Counted from the first letter of the stretch, positions 44,801 to 52,747 are shown. The stretch: DNA of 64,000 nt from an uncultured Bacteroidales bacterium (GCA_902800305.1 CADCDP010000018.1:1-64000); one strand, 5' to 3'. Made by a program: numbers and translations. The notes: a model not told the origin generated them from the sequence alone.

Positions 44801-44873
44801 AAGCAGTGGAACGGACAGCGGAGCCTACCCATCGTCACGAACATTCACGTTTGGCGTAAGCATCACATTATAA
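41823..44873 (+). CDS. SusC/RagA-like TonB-dependent receptor
   Basis: 1016 residues. Signal peptide ending TFA-Q, then a carboxypeptidase-regulatory-like beta-sandwich (EGIITDATTGESIVGATVRY), SusC signature plug (DVVVVGYGTQSRTQLTGSV; IRIRGGNSVNASNEPLYVVDG) and a 22-strand barrel ending in RTFTFGVSITL. Energy-dependent import across the outer membrane. Substrate unknown. Its SusD partner is probably the gene at 45286, but that has a separate promoter, with a terminator between. A 19-aa stretch resembling usual SusC leader is intact, so the protein should be functional. Confidence 0.93.
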   Translation: MTQNGLFLAAVLTVASSVATFAQTVEGIITDATTGESIVGATVRYGDGKGVTTNYDGHFAIDVKTLPVKLNISFTGYKPQTVTVYDDEEDINVKLTEKRSYLNDVVVVGYGTQSRTQLTGSVVTVKADVFENSTASTLDGALSGQVAGLNVTAASGQPGADSSIRIRGGNSVNASNEPLYVVDGFIYYKDASNSGTGLGAIESRLNPLATINPNDIESIEVLKDVSATAIYGSRGANGVILITTKKGNLSEKKAHISYGYSLGLSSVSKHLDLLDASEWAQFQKTYFSNKGGYTDEQIKALGKGTDWQDAVLRTAVQQGHELSVNGSTDKSRYAFSANYTDQDGIVRNTGFQRYNFHINTEWELQKGLKFGVNATYGRSKQQGFTTTEEQVFNSSPYSAGITNSFVYALLMPPVVPVYNEDGSYNFTNPYEYAYFAIGDHAANPVYDLKESVAENINNYLLSNVWASYKLGDFTLKATVGLNSEKLTQNYFSGAYTSLGLATQGIGGTGNRQTDVWQQEYTLAYQKELGIHQIDALAGYTKQTSTSTHSSIRTNHFTNETLKQYNLGDGANIYTPQTGISESTLNSLIARVNYTLLDRYNATATFRADKSSRFSKNHRWGYFPSLGLSWNVDKEAFLASAYHLDYLKVRLSGGLVGNQEIPDYAFTTSYSTGSYGGTSSYAKANTANDNLKWETTASYNLGADLGLWGGRFNIVLDLYYKKTSDLLLDVPMGFANGVTSQLQNVGNVENKGIELAINGTLIKRRHLTWTAATNLAHNHNEITDMGKTNNVIQGADNQQILRKGEALGSFYGLKFIGVVQNGEDVSQLPTVNGLVPKAGDAKFADTNNDGKIDGNDRVILGSVQPKLTYGFSSQLQVREWDFNITFAGSYGSKLYNALGRRLEQTGDSYNVLSTVKDAWTPENGSNTLPLASTPRPFSYIDSRYVQSASYLKLRNLTIGYRPRLPKSFPLSLRVYATATNLFTITPYKGYDPEVSSGTDSGAYPSSRTFTFGVSITL

Positions 44874-44880
44874 GACATAT

Positions 44881-44915
44881 AAAAGAGGATAGAACAAGCG
44901 TTCTACCCTCTTTTT
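44881..44915 (+). terminator. terminator after SusC-like gene
   Basis: AGAGGATAGAAC-AAGC-GTTCTACCCTCT followed by TTTTT, so SusC and SusD-like genes are uncoupled at this point. Confidence 0.75.
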
Positions 44916-44939
44916 GGTATAGGAATACCACATCATCGG

Positions 44940-44972
44940 GATTTCGGGCGTGGCGAAATGTCCGTACCTTTG
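44940..44972 (+). promoter_or_regulatory. extended promoter box, copy 2
   Basis: GATTTCGGGCGTGGCGAAAT then GTCCG and TACCTTTG (44965-44972). It matches the boxes at 40669 and 47766. It lies ~310 nt before the SusD-like start, so the mRNA leader is long and contains the element at 45051. Confidence 0.65.
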
Positions 44973-44994
44973 CAGCGAATTTAGGAAATCAGTG

Positions 44995-45050
44995 GATTAG
45001 TAGATTAGTAAATTAGTAGATTAGTCACTAAACAACCAAACAACTAAACA
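44995..45050. repeat. heptad repeats in SusD leader
   Basis: Units of ATTAGTAG/ATTAGTAA, then AACAACC/AAACAACT with 7-8 bp period. The second type resumes at 45228-45250 after the inserted element, suggesting that the element split a repeat tract. Confidence 0.6.
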
Positions 45051-45227
45051 ACCATAAAAAATAACTTGGTATGATTTGCCGCTTTGCGGCATTAAAAAGA
45101 AAAATAAAGAAAAACAAATAAAAACATGGAAAAAATTTATATATATTTTTGCCTATTTTTTTCTATTTTTTCTTTCCACGCCCCGCAGGGGCATATAATG
45201 TACAATTTATTTTTTTACGATTACTAA
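45051..45227. repeat. MITE-like AT-rich element, copy 1
   Basis: About 177 bp, nearly the same as 52179-52358. Ends are inverted: AACCATAAAAAATAACTTGG against the complement of TTTATTTTTTTACGATT. Inside are the small hairpins GCCGCTTTGCGGC and GCCCCGCAGGGGC and A-rich/T-rich arms. No coding capacity. It sits within AACAACC-type repeats. Confidence 0.75.
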
Positions 45228-45285
45228 ACAACCAAACAACTAAACAACTAATATATTTAAGGTAAAAAAGAAAGGAGATTACAAA

Positions 45286-46938
45286 ATGAAAAAGAATCTA
45301 CTCTTCGCTGCTTTGGCAGCAACAAGCCTCTTGGCAGGCTTCTCGTCATGCTCATCTGATGATGACAACAGCAGTAACAACAATCAGGTGACGGACGACA
45401 ACGTGGTGGCAGACGATGCCAGCGCCCTCTCATTAGTGAACGGCGTCTATAGCCACTGGCAGCCCCTCAGCTCTTCGTTCTCATTCATCATCGAGCTGAA
45501 CTCCAACAAACTTACCTCCTTCGAGGGCGAGGAAAATGAGGCAGGCCCTGTGAACAGCCGCTTCGAGCAGGAGCCAACGACATGGTATCAGGTGAAGATA
45601 TTCAATCACTTATTCCTCGGCATCACACAGGCCAACGAAGCCATCACAACGGTCAGCAACTCTCTCAAGGCTGGCAAAGTCACTCAAGCAGGTTATAACG
45701 CTGCTGTAGGTAAGGCAAAGTTCCTGCGTGGTTTGGCTTACTTGAAGCTCGTGCAACTTTGGGGTGAAGTGCCAGTCTATACGGAGGCAGGTGGCAGCAC
45801 CACCGAACGTCAGAGCATCGACAACGTGTTCAATCAGATTGTCAGCGACTTCACGGCAGCAGAGTCATTGCTGAAGGACTACGACGGCGACCCACGCATC
45901 CCCTCCAAGCAAGCAGCACAGGGACTCTTGGCACGTGCCTACCTCGTATGGGGTGACAACCCACTCTCTCAGGCAGAGGTGGCAGCCATCGCCAACGGAC
46001 AGACTGACCCTGCCTTCACGAAGACTGATAGCCGTTTGGAAAAGGCGGTGGAGTATGCCAACAAGGTCATCAACAGCGGAAAACTCGCTCTCGACCCCGA
46101 ATATAACAAGTTGTGGGGACGCGAATATGAGAGTAACAAACGCCACACCAACGAGCACCTCTTCACGATTGCTCACGACGGCGACAAGAGCGATGCACAG
46201 GGCAACCACCAGACCCACTGCTCATGGACTTTCCCCTTCCAGAACGGAGAGAACGGAGAGGGCTATAGCCAAAACCACACCGAGGTGTCTGACGACAATC
46301 TCTACGAAGACTGGAAGGCCGAGCAGCCCAACGACAAGCGTCTGGCCGAGACTTACTTCGTAGAAATCAAGAACCCAGAAACGGGTCTCGCCCACCACTA
46401 CCTCTCACCCATCTACACTCCCATCAACGGTAAGGGCGTGGATCAGAGCTACGAAAATGCAGAGAACCTCGAAATCACTCAGAACTCAGTTGACCGCATC
46501 GAAATCCGCTATGCTGAAGTGCTTCTCATCAAGGCAGAAGCCCTCGTACAACTCGGTCGCAACAGCGAGGCAGCAGAGCCTTTCAACCAGCTCCGCACCC
46601 GTGCAGGTATCGCCACCGTCAGCGCACCGACCTTCGAGCAAATCAAACGTGAATGGGACTACGAGTTCACTTACGAGCAGTTCTCCGTGCTGAACTCCTA
46701 TCGCTGGAAAGACCTTATCTCGTCCGTCAAGAAGGTGTCTAACTACAAGCACTTCCCCGACGACTGGAAGACCAGCACTGGCAACACCTACACAGCCGAC
46801 CAAGAAGCTTACTTCACGAAGATACACAACCACCTCGTGGCCAAGTACAACAACGTGCGCGGCAAGCACTACCGCCAACCCATCCCAACAGGACTGAGAG
46901 GCGAAGACCTCGGCATCAGCCAGAATCCCGGGTACTAA
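45286..46938 (+). CDS. SusD/RagB-like lipoprotein
   Basis: 550 residues. Lipobox GFSSC, Ser/Asp/Asn-rich linker, then the TPR-like SusD fold (FNHLFLGITQANEAITTVSN; AKFLRGLAYLKLVQLWGEVP, diagnostic) and a C-terminal RagB domain ending PIPTGLRGEDLGISQNPGY. Surface-exposed lid of a SusCD transporter, most likely partner of the SusC-like receptor at 41823. Its stop codon lies inside the tcdA gene on the other strand (23-bp tail-to-tail overlap). A long leader with repeats precedes it. Confidence 0.93.
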   Translation: MKKNLLFAALAATSLLAGFSSCSSDDDNSSNNNQVTDDNVVADDASALSLVNGVYSHWQPLSSSFSFIIELNSNKLTSFEGEENEAGPVNSRFEQEPTTWYQVKIFNHLFLGITQANEAITTVSNSLKAGKVTQAGYNAAVGKAKFLRGLAYLKLVQLWGEVPVYTEAGGSTTERQSIDNVFNQIVSDFTAAESLLKDYDGDPRIPSKQAAQGLLARAYLVWGDNPLSQAEVAAIANGQTDPAFTKTDSRLEKAVEYANKVINSGKLALDPEYNKLWGREYESNKRHTNEHLFTIAHDGDKSDAQGNHQTHCSWTFPFQNGENGEGYSQNHTEVSDDNLYEDWKAEQPNDKRLAETYFVEIKNPETGLAHHYLSPIYTPINGKGVDQSYENAENLEITQNSVDRIEIRYAEVLLIKAEALVQLGRNSEAAEPFNQLRTRAGIATVSAPTFEQIKREWDYEFTYEQFSVLNSYRWKDLISSVKKVSNYKHFPDDWKTSTGNTYTADQEAYFTKIHNHLVAKYNNVRGKHYRQPIPTGLRGEDLGISQNPGY

Positions 46939-47668
46939 TGTCTTGAATGATTAAACCTGCCAGCGTAAAGCCGAAAATGGCAGTGATATGAGCGAGGGAG
47001 CCGTTTGTCTGAACTTTATTGAAGGACAACGGCTCCTCGCTGTCATCAGATGGAGTGCCGAGGTTCTGGAGCAACTCGTCACTAAACACACATTGGAACT
47101 TCTTGGCAGGGAAATGCTTGTCGCGCTTGAAGCGGTTGCGCAGGGCACGAGCGAGGGGGTCGCCCTTCACCTTCCAGAACTCAGTGACTTGGATGCGTGT
47201 GGGGTCGAGTTTCAGGGCGGCACCCATCGACGAGAAGAACTTGGCTTTCGTCTGGCAAGCCATCAGGATGAGCAAGGCTTTGTCCTTGAGGGAGTCGATG
47301 GCGTCGATGATGTAGTCGTAACTGCCGAGGTCGAACTCGTCAGCAGTTTCTTCCGTGAATATTTTCTGCAACGCCGTGATGTTTGCCGATGGGTTGATGC
47401 TGAGGAGCCGTTGCTTGAGAGCATCCACCTTCACCTGCCCCACCGTTTCGGAGGTGGCCATCAGTTGGCGGTTGATGTTCGTGATGCACACGCGGTCGGA
47501 ATCGACGATGGTCAAATGCCCGATGCCACTACGCACCAAACTCTCAGCGCACCATGAGCCAACGCCTCCCACACCAAAGAGAATCACTCGCTTCTGGGCG
47601 ATACGCTCCATTGCCTCACTGCCCAAAAGCAGTTCCGAACGTCGAAAAATGGGTTGTATGTTTGCCAT
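46916..47668 (-). CDS. tcdA: tRNA threonylcarbamoyladenosine dehydratase
   Basis: 250 residues, start MANIQPIFRRSELLLGSEAM. An E1-like adenylating enzyme: FGVGGVGSWCAESLVRSGIG nucleotide loop, NINRQLMA arginine, DSLKDKALL aspartate. The TcdA/CsdL family cyclises t6A37 to ct6A in tRNA with ATP. Distinguished from the MoeB-type enzyme of the sulfur operon by absence of the zinc cysteines and by the family segment RIQVTEFWKVKGDPLARALR. The minus-strand promoter is at 47688-47695. The upstream in-frame extension is rejected. Confidence 0.93.
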   Translation of the reverse strand: MANIQPIFRRSELLLGSEAMERIAQKRVILFGVGGVGSWCAESLVRSGIGHLTIVDSDRVCITNINRQLMATSETVGQVKVDALKQRLLSINPSANITALQKIFTEETADEFDLGSYDYIIDAIDSLKDKALLILMACQTKAKFFSSMGAALKLDPTRIQVTEFWKVKGDPLARALRNRFKRDKHFPAKKFQCVFSDELLQNLGTPSDDSEEPLSFNKVQTNGSLAHITAIFGFTLAGLIIQDISTRDSG

Positions 47669-47687
47669 AATTATTCTTATTTGGGTA

Positions 47688-47695
47688 CAAAGGTA
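47688..47695 (-). promoter_or_regulatory. -7 box of tcdA
   Basis: TACCTTTG on the minus strand, 20 nt before the tcdA start. The upstream side is a purine heptad tract (47700-47735). Confidence 0.6.
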
Positions 47696-47765
47696 GGGAT
47701 TTAAGGGAAAAAGGAAAAGGGAAAAGGGAAAAATCACTCATTCATGGTACATGAATAGCCCATGA

Positions 47766-47802
47766 GGGGTATTTCTGGGGCGGCGAAATGTCCGTACCTT
47801 TG
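47766..47802 (+). promoter_or_regulatory. extended promoter box, copy 3
   Basis: GGGGTATTTCTGGGGCGGCG then AAATGTCCG and TACCTTTG (47795-47802). Matches the boxes at 40669 and 44940. Drives the copper-uptake operon. Confidence 0.65.
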
Positions 47803-47814
47803 CAGCGGAAAAAT

Positions 47815-47925
47815 AAAGTTTAAAGTTGAGAGTTTAAAGTTTAAAGACCATGCGGTCTGTCTCCCAACATCGCGTCAGCCTCTTTAAACCTTAAACCTTA
47901 AACTTTAAACTTTACCAAATAATTT
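47815..47925. repeat. inverted heptad-repeat element
   Basis: Left: AGTTTAAAG-type units; right: CTTTAAACCTTAAACC; centre: CCATGCGGTCTG..CATCGCGTCAGCC, similar to the centre of 10925-11021. It lies in the leader of the operon at 47949. Confidence 0.7.
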
Positions 47926-47948
47926 AACGACAAAAAACTTTGAGAAAA

Positions 47949-48896
47949 ATGAACAAGAAGGTATTAACTTTGTTTTTAGCGATAGCATCGCTGGGACTGG
48001 TGTCGTGCAACAGCAACGACGATGAGACGGGTATTGTGATTGACGGTATTGACCTCTCAAAGGATGTGGATTGCTGTTCGGCAGAGGAGGCGCTACAGGT
48101 GTATAAGTTCCTCCAGACGGTGCGCAACATTCCAGAACTCACCACGGTGGTGGAAGGACTGTATGAAGTGTCTGCCTATTCGAAGACGGGAACCCTCCAC
48201 AAGGGATACAACGACCTGTACTTCGTGGTGACGAAGAAAAAGACAGGCAATTACGTGAAGTTCTTCGACGTGACGGACCTGACACCATTGATGCACATGG
48301 TGAAGATGGATATGTGGCATAGCACACCCGTGGGTGGCACGGTGACGGTGCTGGACGAGAAACTGCCGGCTCTGAAACACGGATGGGTGTCGCTCCTGAT
48401 GAACACAAGCGATGCCGGCAACTGGCAGTTCTCCTACGACATCGAGGTGCTGGGCAGCAAGGGGGGCGTACAGAACAAGGCCATCAACGTGAATGCCTTG
48501 CCCGACGGACAGGACTGGCTCAAGTCCTTCAAGGTGGGCAACGATACTTACTACCTCTCGCTCGTCAACCCCTCCGACTGGCAGACAGGCACAAACACCA
48601 TCCAAGCATACATCTCAAAGAAGAACGACCCCATCACCACGCCTTACACCTTGGCAACAGAGACGTTCACCATAGAGATTGACCCACGTATGCCCGACAT
48701 GGGCAACCACACCTCGCCCGACAACACACCGCTGACAATACAAGGCAACGGAAGCTATCGGGGCAGCATCAACCTGACCATGACGGGCTTGTGGCGCATC
48801 CACCTGACAGTGAAAGACTCTGAGGGGAACGTCGTGGCAGGGGGAGACGATCAAAAAGACGGGTACAGTTCGCTGTACTGGGATGTAACACTTTAA
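47949..48896 (+). CDS. lipoprotein, Met/His-rich, copper operon
   Basis: 315 residues, start MNKKVLTLFLAIASLGLVSC with a lipobox at LVSC. Mid-region has a dense potential metal site, LMHMVKMDMWHSTP, and a second at IDPRMPDMGNHTSPDN, in a C-terminal domain resembling FixH/YtkA-like beta-sandwiches linked to copper handling. It lies 13 nt upstream of a receptor of the OprC/NosA type. A periplasmic or surface copper-binding partner of that receptor is inferred. The double Cys in DVDCCSAEEAL could form another site. Confidence 0.65.
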   Translation: MNKKVLTLFLAIASLGLVSCNSNDDETGIVIDGIDLSKDVDCCSAEEALQVYKFLQTVRNIPELTTVVEGLYEVSAYSKTGTLHKGYNDLYFVVTKKKTGNYVKFFDVTDLTPLMHMVKMDMWHSTPVGGTVTVLDEKLPALKHGWVSLLMNTSDAGNWQFSYDIEVLGSKGGVQNKAINVNALPDGQDWLKSFKVGNDTYYLSLVNPSDWQTGTNTIQAYISKKNDPITTPYTLATETFTIEIDPRMPDMGNHTSPDNTPLTIQGNGSYRGSINLTMTGLWRIHLTVKDSEGNVVAGGDDQKDGYSSLYWDVTL

Positions 48897-48909
48897 GCAT
48901 TTTTTAAGG

Positions 48910-50880
48910 ATGATTAGTATATTGTTAGTGCCATTCTTTTACGTAGATTCCCTCACCACCTCGTCACACACCATCGACGAGGTGGTGGTGGTATCGGTGG
49001 CAGGGGAAGGACGGAAAAGGTCGGTGAAGGGACAGGTGGCGAGCATCGACGAGCACCTGTCGGAACTCTCGCACGTCAATCTGGTGCGACGCGGCTCGTA
49101 TGCGTGGGAACCTGTAGTGAACAACATGGCGACGGAACGTGTCGCCACCACCATCGACGGCATGAAGATTTTCTATGCTTGCACCGACAAGATGGATCCC
49201 GTCACCTCGTATGTGGAGAGCAGCAACCTACAGAGCATCCTGCTCAATTCGGGCTTGAACGGAAATCCGCAATCGACAGGCAACATCGGAGGAAGCCTTG
49301 ACCTGAAACTGCGTCGTACTGGCTTCAACGCAGACCCCTTCCATGCGAATGTTGATGTGGGTTACGAGACGAATGGCCACCTACAGGTCTATGGAGCAGA
49401 CGTGGCGGTGTCGAGCCAACACTTCTACACAAACGGTGGTGTCTTCTATCGCCATGCCGACAACTACAAAGAGGGCGGTGGTAGAAAGGTGCAGTTCTCG
49501 CAATTCCAAAAGGTGAATGCCTTCGCCAATGCGGGTGTAAAACTCTCTGACAGCAATATTTTGGAAGGCACTTTCATCTTCGACCGTGCCACCGATGTGG
49601 GCTACCCTGCCCTGAACATGGACGTGGCAAAGGCCGAGGCGTTCATCACCTCCCTATCCTACAAGCACCAATGGGCAGAGAGTTTCCTGAACTCGTGGGA
49701 AACCAAGGCATACTACAACCACATCACGCACGTGATGGACGACACGAAGCGTCCCGACGTGGAGATACACATGGACATGCCCGGTAAGAGCTGGACAAGC
49801 GGCCTCTACAGCCTCGTCTCTGCCTCGAACGGACGGCACGACATACAGGCGAACTACGACCTCTACTACAACCGTCTCTTCGCCGACATGACGATGTACC
49901 CAGGCGGCGCGGCTCCCATGTACATGGTCACATGGCCTGACGTGGGTACGCTCAACACGGGCGTGGCACTGAACGACCACATCGACTTGGGGGGAGGGCA
50001 TCAGCTCCATCTCTCAACAAAAGTGGCATGGCAGACCCAACGCCTGAACAACGAAGAAGGCTACCATGCCCTGCGAGTCTTCTTCCCAGGCATGAAACAG
50101 AACTACCAGCAAGTGACGGGACGCATCGCCGCCAATTATGCAGTAAGAAGGAAGAATTATGAAGTGAACGTCGGAGCTGGTTGGGGCAGCCGTGCCCCCA
50201 CCGTCACGGAGGCTTACGGCTACTACCTCAACAACACGTTCAACCAGTACGACTATATCGGCAATCCGCGTCTGAAGAACGAGAGTGCCATCGAACTGAA
50301 CGGAGCGACAAAATGGCAAATGTTGAATGGCAAATGTCAAATCGGATTGGATGCCAACGCTTTCTTCTTCTCCAACTACATCATCGGGCAGTTCGAGACG
50401 AGACTCTCGCCCATGACGGTCGATGCCGAAGGGGTGAAGGTGTATGGCAACCTCGACCACGCCACCATCGTCAATACCTCTTTGAACGTAAAATGGAAAA
50501 TGGCGACTTGGCTGACTTGGGACACACGTCTCGGTTATGCCATCGGGCGTGACGACAAAGGCGACCCTCTGCCCCTCATCTCGCCGTTCTCCTACACGTC
50601 GAGCCTCACCTTCGCCCACCGACGTTTTCAAGGCAAAGCCGAACTCCGAGGCAACAGCCGACAGACCCACTACGGCAAGAAATACGGCGAAACAGTCACA
50701 TCGGCATGGGTCATCGGCAATATCAGCGGACAATATACGTTATCTATTCAGAGGCACGACCTAACCCTCCGTGCTGGTGTGGAGAACTTGGCGGACACAC
50801 GCTACACCACCTACTCCGACTGGTGCGACATTCCGCAGAAGGGAAGGAACGTGTACGTAAACTTATCTTGGCAACTATAA
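48910..50880 (+). CDS. TonB-dependent copper receptor, OprC/NosA-like
   Basis: 656 residues, short signal MISILLVPFFYVDS. It lacks the SusC sandwich domain. The plug has TTIDGMKIFYACTDKMDPVT, giving a CxxxM motif like the Cu(I) ligand pair of OprC; a second Met/His cluster (EIHMDMPGKSW) lies where OprC has HxM. Barrel end: GRNVYVNLSWQL. It should bring copper across the outer membrane with TonB. At 50311-50345 five 7-bp repeat units (AAATGGC/AAATGTC) are in frame in a barrel loop. A DAACS transporter follows after 3 nt. Confidence 0.85.
   Translation: MISILLVPFFYVDSLTTSSHTIDEVVVVSVAGEGRKRSVKGQVASIDEHLSELSHVNLVRRGSYAWEPVVNNMATERVATTIDGMKIFYACTDKMDPVTSYVESSNLQSILLNSGLNGNPQSTGNIGGSLDLKLRRTGFNADPFHANVDVGYETNGHLQVYGADVAVSSQHFYTNGGVFYRHADNYKEGGGRKVQFSQFQKVNAFANAGVKLSDSNILEGTFIFDRATDVGYPALNMDVAKAEAFITSLSYKHQWAESFLNSWETKAYYNHITHVMDDTKRPDVEIHMDMPGKSWTSGLYSLVSASNGRHDIQANYDLYYNRLFADMTMYPGGAAPMYMVTWPDVGTLNTGVALNDHIDLGGGHQLHLSTKVAWQTQRLNNEEGYHALRVFFPGMKQNYQQVTGRIAANYAVRRKNYEVNVGAGWGSRAPTVTEAYGYYLNNTFNQYDYIGNPRLKNESAIELNGATKWQMLNGKCQIGLDANAFFFSNYIIGQFETRLSPMTVDAEGVKVYGNLDHATIVNTSLNVKWKMATWLTWDTRLGYAIGRDDKGDPLPLISPFSYTSSLTFAHRRFQGKAELRGNSRQTHYGKKYGETVTSAWVIGNISGQYTLSIQRHDLTLRAGVENLADTRYTTYSDWCDIPQKGRNVYVNLSWQL
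50311..50345. repeat. heptad repeat inside receptor gene
   Basis: AAATGGC, AAATGTT, GAATGGC, AAATGTC, AAATCGG: five 7-bp units, 35 bp, in frame inside the TonB receptor. Codes for KWQMLNGKCQIG. Confidence 0.7.
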
Positions 50881-50883
50881 ACA

Positions 50884-52086
50884 ATGAAAAGAACTTTGAT
50901 TTGGATGGGGGCACTGATTGCCGGTGCCATATTAGGACTGTTGGGCATCACTTGGCTCAACGAGGCCATGAACTTTGTGGCGACAATCTACACACGACTC
51001 TTCCAGCTGTTGGCCGTGCCGACCATCGTGCTGGTGGTGATGACCACGTTCGCCACCTTCGGCTCGAAAGGGTCTGGGAGAATCTTCGGGCGAACGCTGA
51101 CCTACACATTGCTGACCACTTTGAGCGCAGGAGCGGTGGGAGCATTGCTGTATGTGCTGATAGCTCCAGCCAACCTGCCAGCCGAGGCCATCAGCCAAGG
51201 CATCAAAGCGGTGGAAGCACCCTCGCTTTCCTATAGCGACCACCTCATCAGCATCATTCCCAACAACATCGTGAAACCCTTCCTCGACGGCAATGTGCTC
51301 TCCCTGCTCCTGCTGGCCTTTGCCGTCGGCTTCGGACTCTCCAAACTTCCTGAATCGGAGAACAAAACCGTCGTCGTGCGAGGGCTTCACGGGCTTCAGG
51401 AACTCCTCTTCCTGCTCATCCGAGGACTTATCCAGACGCTACCCCTCGGCATCATCGCCTTCTCAGCCCAACTCTCCGCACAAGTGTCGGCTGGTGTGGT
51501 GGCCGACAGCATCGGCAAGTACGTGATGGTCATTCTGGGCGGCAACCTCATCCAGTTCTTCATCGTCCTGCCCCTCTTCCTGTTGGCACGAGGCCTGAAC
51601 CCTTGGAAAGTCTTCACGGCGATGTCGCCAGCGGTGCTCATGGCACTCTTCACCAAGAGCAGTGCCGCCACATTGCCTGTCACGATACAGTCAGCCGAAG
51701 AACGCCTGAAAGCACGTCCAGAAGTGGCGCGATTCGTCCTGCCCCTCTGCACCACCATCAACATGAACGGCTGTGCGGCCTTCATCCTCGTCACCTCGCT
51801 CTATGTGATGCAGAACGGAGGCATGGCCATCACCCTGCCTACCATCCTGCTCTGGCTCCTCATCGCCGTCGTCTCTGCCATCGGCAATGCTGGCGTTCCC
51901 ATGGGGTGCTACTTCCTCACCCTATCCCTCATGGCAGGCATCGGTGCCCCCGTAGGCATCATGGGCATCATCCTCCCCATCTTCACCATCATCGACATGG
52001 TGGAGACAGCCGAGAACGTGTGGAGCGACTCCTGTGTATGTGCCCTCGTCGGGAGAACTGCGTGGCAAAAGAACACACACGGATGA
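50884..52086 (+). CDS. DAACS-family cation symporter
   Basis: 400 residues, about eight transmembrane helices plus two re-entrant hairpins. Dicarboxylate/amino acid:cation symporter family: serine-rich hairpin FTKSSAATLPVT, TM7 TTINMNGCAAFIL (usual NMDGTA), and hairpin 2 AIGNAGVPMGCYF. Members import glutamate, aspartate, C4-dicarboxylates, serine or cystine with Na+ or H+. The NMNGC variant does not settle substrate. It starts 3 nt after the copper receptor stop, so it is cotranscribed; why a symporter accompanies copper uptake is unclear, export or cystine/amino-acid supply being options. Confidence 0.88.
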   Translation: MKRTLIWMGALIAGAILGLLGITWLNEAMNFVATIYTRLFQLLAVPTIVLVVMTTFATFGSKGSGRIFGRTLTYTLLTTLSAGAVGALLYVLIAPANLPAEAISQGIKAVEAPSLSYSDHLISIIPNNIVKPFLDGNVLSLLLLAFAVGFGLSKLPESENKTVVVRGLHGLQELLFLLIRGLIQTLPLGIIAFSAQLSAQVSAGVVADSIGKYVMVILGGNLIQFFIVLPLFLLARGLNPWKVFTAMSPAVLMALFTKSSAATLPVTIQSAEERLKARPEVARFVLPLCTTINMNGCAAFILVTSLYVMQNGGMAITLPTILLWLLIAVVSAIGNAGVPMGCYFLTLSLMAGIGAPVGIMGIILPIFTIIDMVETAENVWSDSCVCALVGRTAWQKNTHG

Positions 52087-52178
52087 CACATAAACGTACC
52101 ACCAATAGCTCATTTAAACAACGAATTTCACGAATTTCACGAATTTTTCGTTCTATGAAACAAAAATATAATTTAAGT

Positions 52179-52358
52179 AACCATAAAAAAATAAATTGGT
52201 TTGATTTGCCGCTTTGCGGCATTAAAAAGAAAAATAAAAAAAACAAATAAAAACATGGAAAAAATTTTTTAATATTTTTGCCTATTTTTTTTCTATTTTT
52301 TCTTTCTACGCCCCGCAGGGGCATAAAACGTACCAAGTTATTTTTTTACGATTACTAA
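52179..52358. repeat. MITE-like AT-rich element, copy 2
   Basis: Second copy of the element at 45051-45227, with the same internal hairpins GCCGCTTTGCGGC and GCCCCGCAGGGGC. Ends AACCATAAAAAAATAAATTG and the inverted CAAGTTATTTTTTTACGATT. Sequence 52359-52480 is AT-rich with a CTCTGCG-type repeat and no gene. Confidence 0.75.
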
Positions 52359-52482
52359 GTTTCGCATGTTATCATTCAACGCAGAGTCGCAGAGATTTTT
52401 TTATTATTTCTTTTCTCTCTGCTCCTCTGCGTTCAGAAATAAAGAACTTGCGAAAGTTGAAAATATAATTTATGATAATTGG

Positions 52483-52593
52483 TGACTCATTCATGATAAT
52501 TGGCTACGCCGAACTAACGTTTCATGTCGAAAATAAAACACGAAACGTTAGTTCGGCGTAGCCAATCCCCATAAATTAACCACGAATGAGTCA
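52483..52593. repeat. long perfect inverted repeat
   Basis: Two 25-bp arms, perfect: left 52499-52523 (ATTGGCTACGCCGAACTAAC..), right 52542-52566, separated by 18 nt. Outer arms TGACTCATTC (52483-52492) and GAATGAGTCA (52584-52593) extend the symmetry. Followed directly by the promoter of the 21-bp repeat block. Not followed by a U-run, so not a plain terminator. Confidence 0.9.
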
Positions 52594-52601
52594 TGAATTA
52601 C

Positions 52602-52747
52602 TTGCAAATCCCGAAAATTTGTTGTATATTTGCACCTGAAAAAGGATGTTCTTGTGGGCTTCCCACACATTTCCGCCCCAAAAACCCAAGTTCCAATCGT
52701 AAGCTTCGATAGTACAATCGTAAGCTTCGATAGTACAATCGCAACCT
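52602..52747 (+). repeat. promoter plus 21-bp palindromic repeats, copy 3
   Basis: TTGC at 52602-52605, 19 bp, TATATTTG at 52625-52632, a ~60-nt leader, then 21-bp units (TTCGATAGTACAATCGTAAGC) at 52692-52747. Same design as 40152-40360. It abuts, tail to tail, the 3' UTR of the surface gene at 52841, so a transcript would be antisense to it. Confidence 0.8.

Noticed and set aside
46916..47668. E1-like enzyme as another MoeB/ThiF sulfur-carrier activator
   Set aside because: Sequence blocks and the lack of zinc cysteines fit TcdA, and no carrier gene is adjacent.
52087..52250. Small coding frame after the DAACS gene
   Set aside because: Low-complexity ARI/FTNFTN-type repeat and AT-rich element sequence, no ribosome site; regarded as intergenic.
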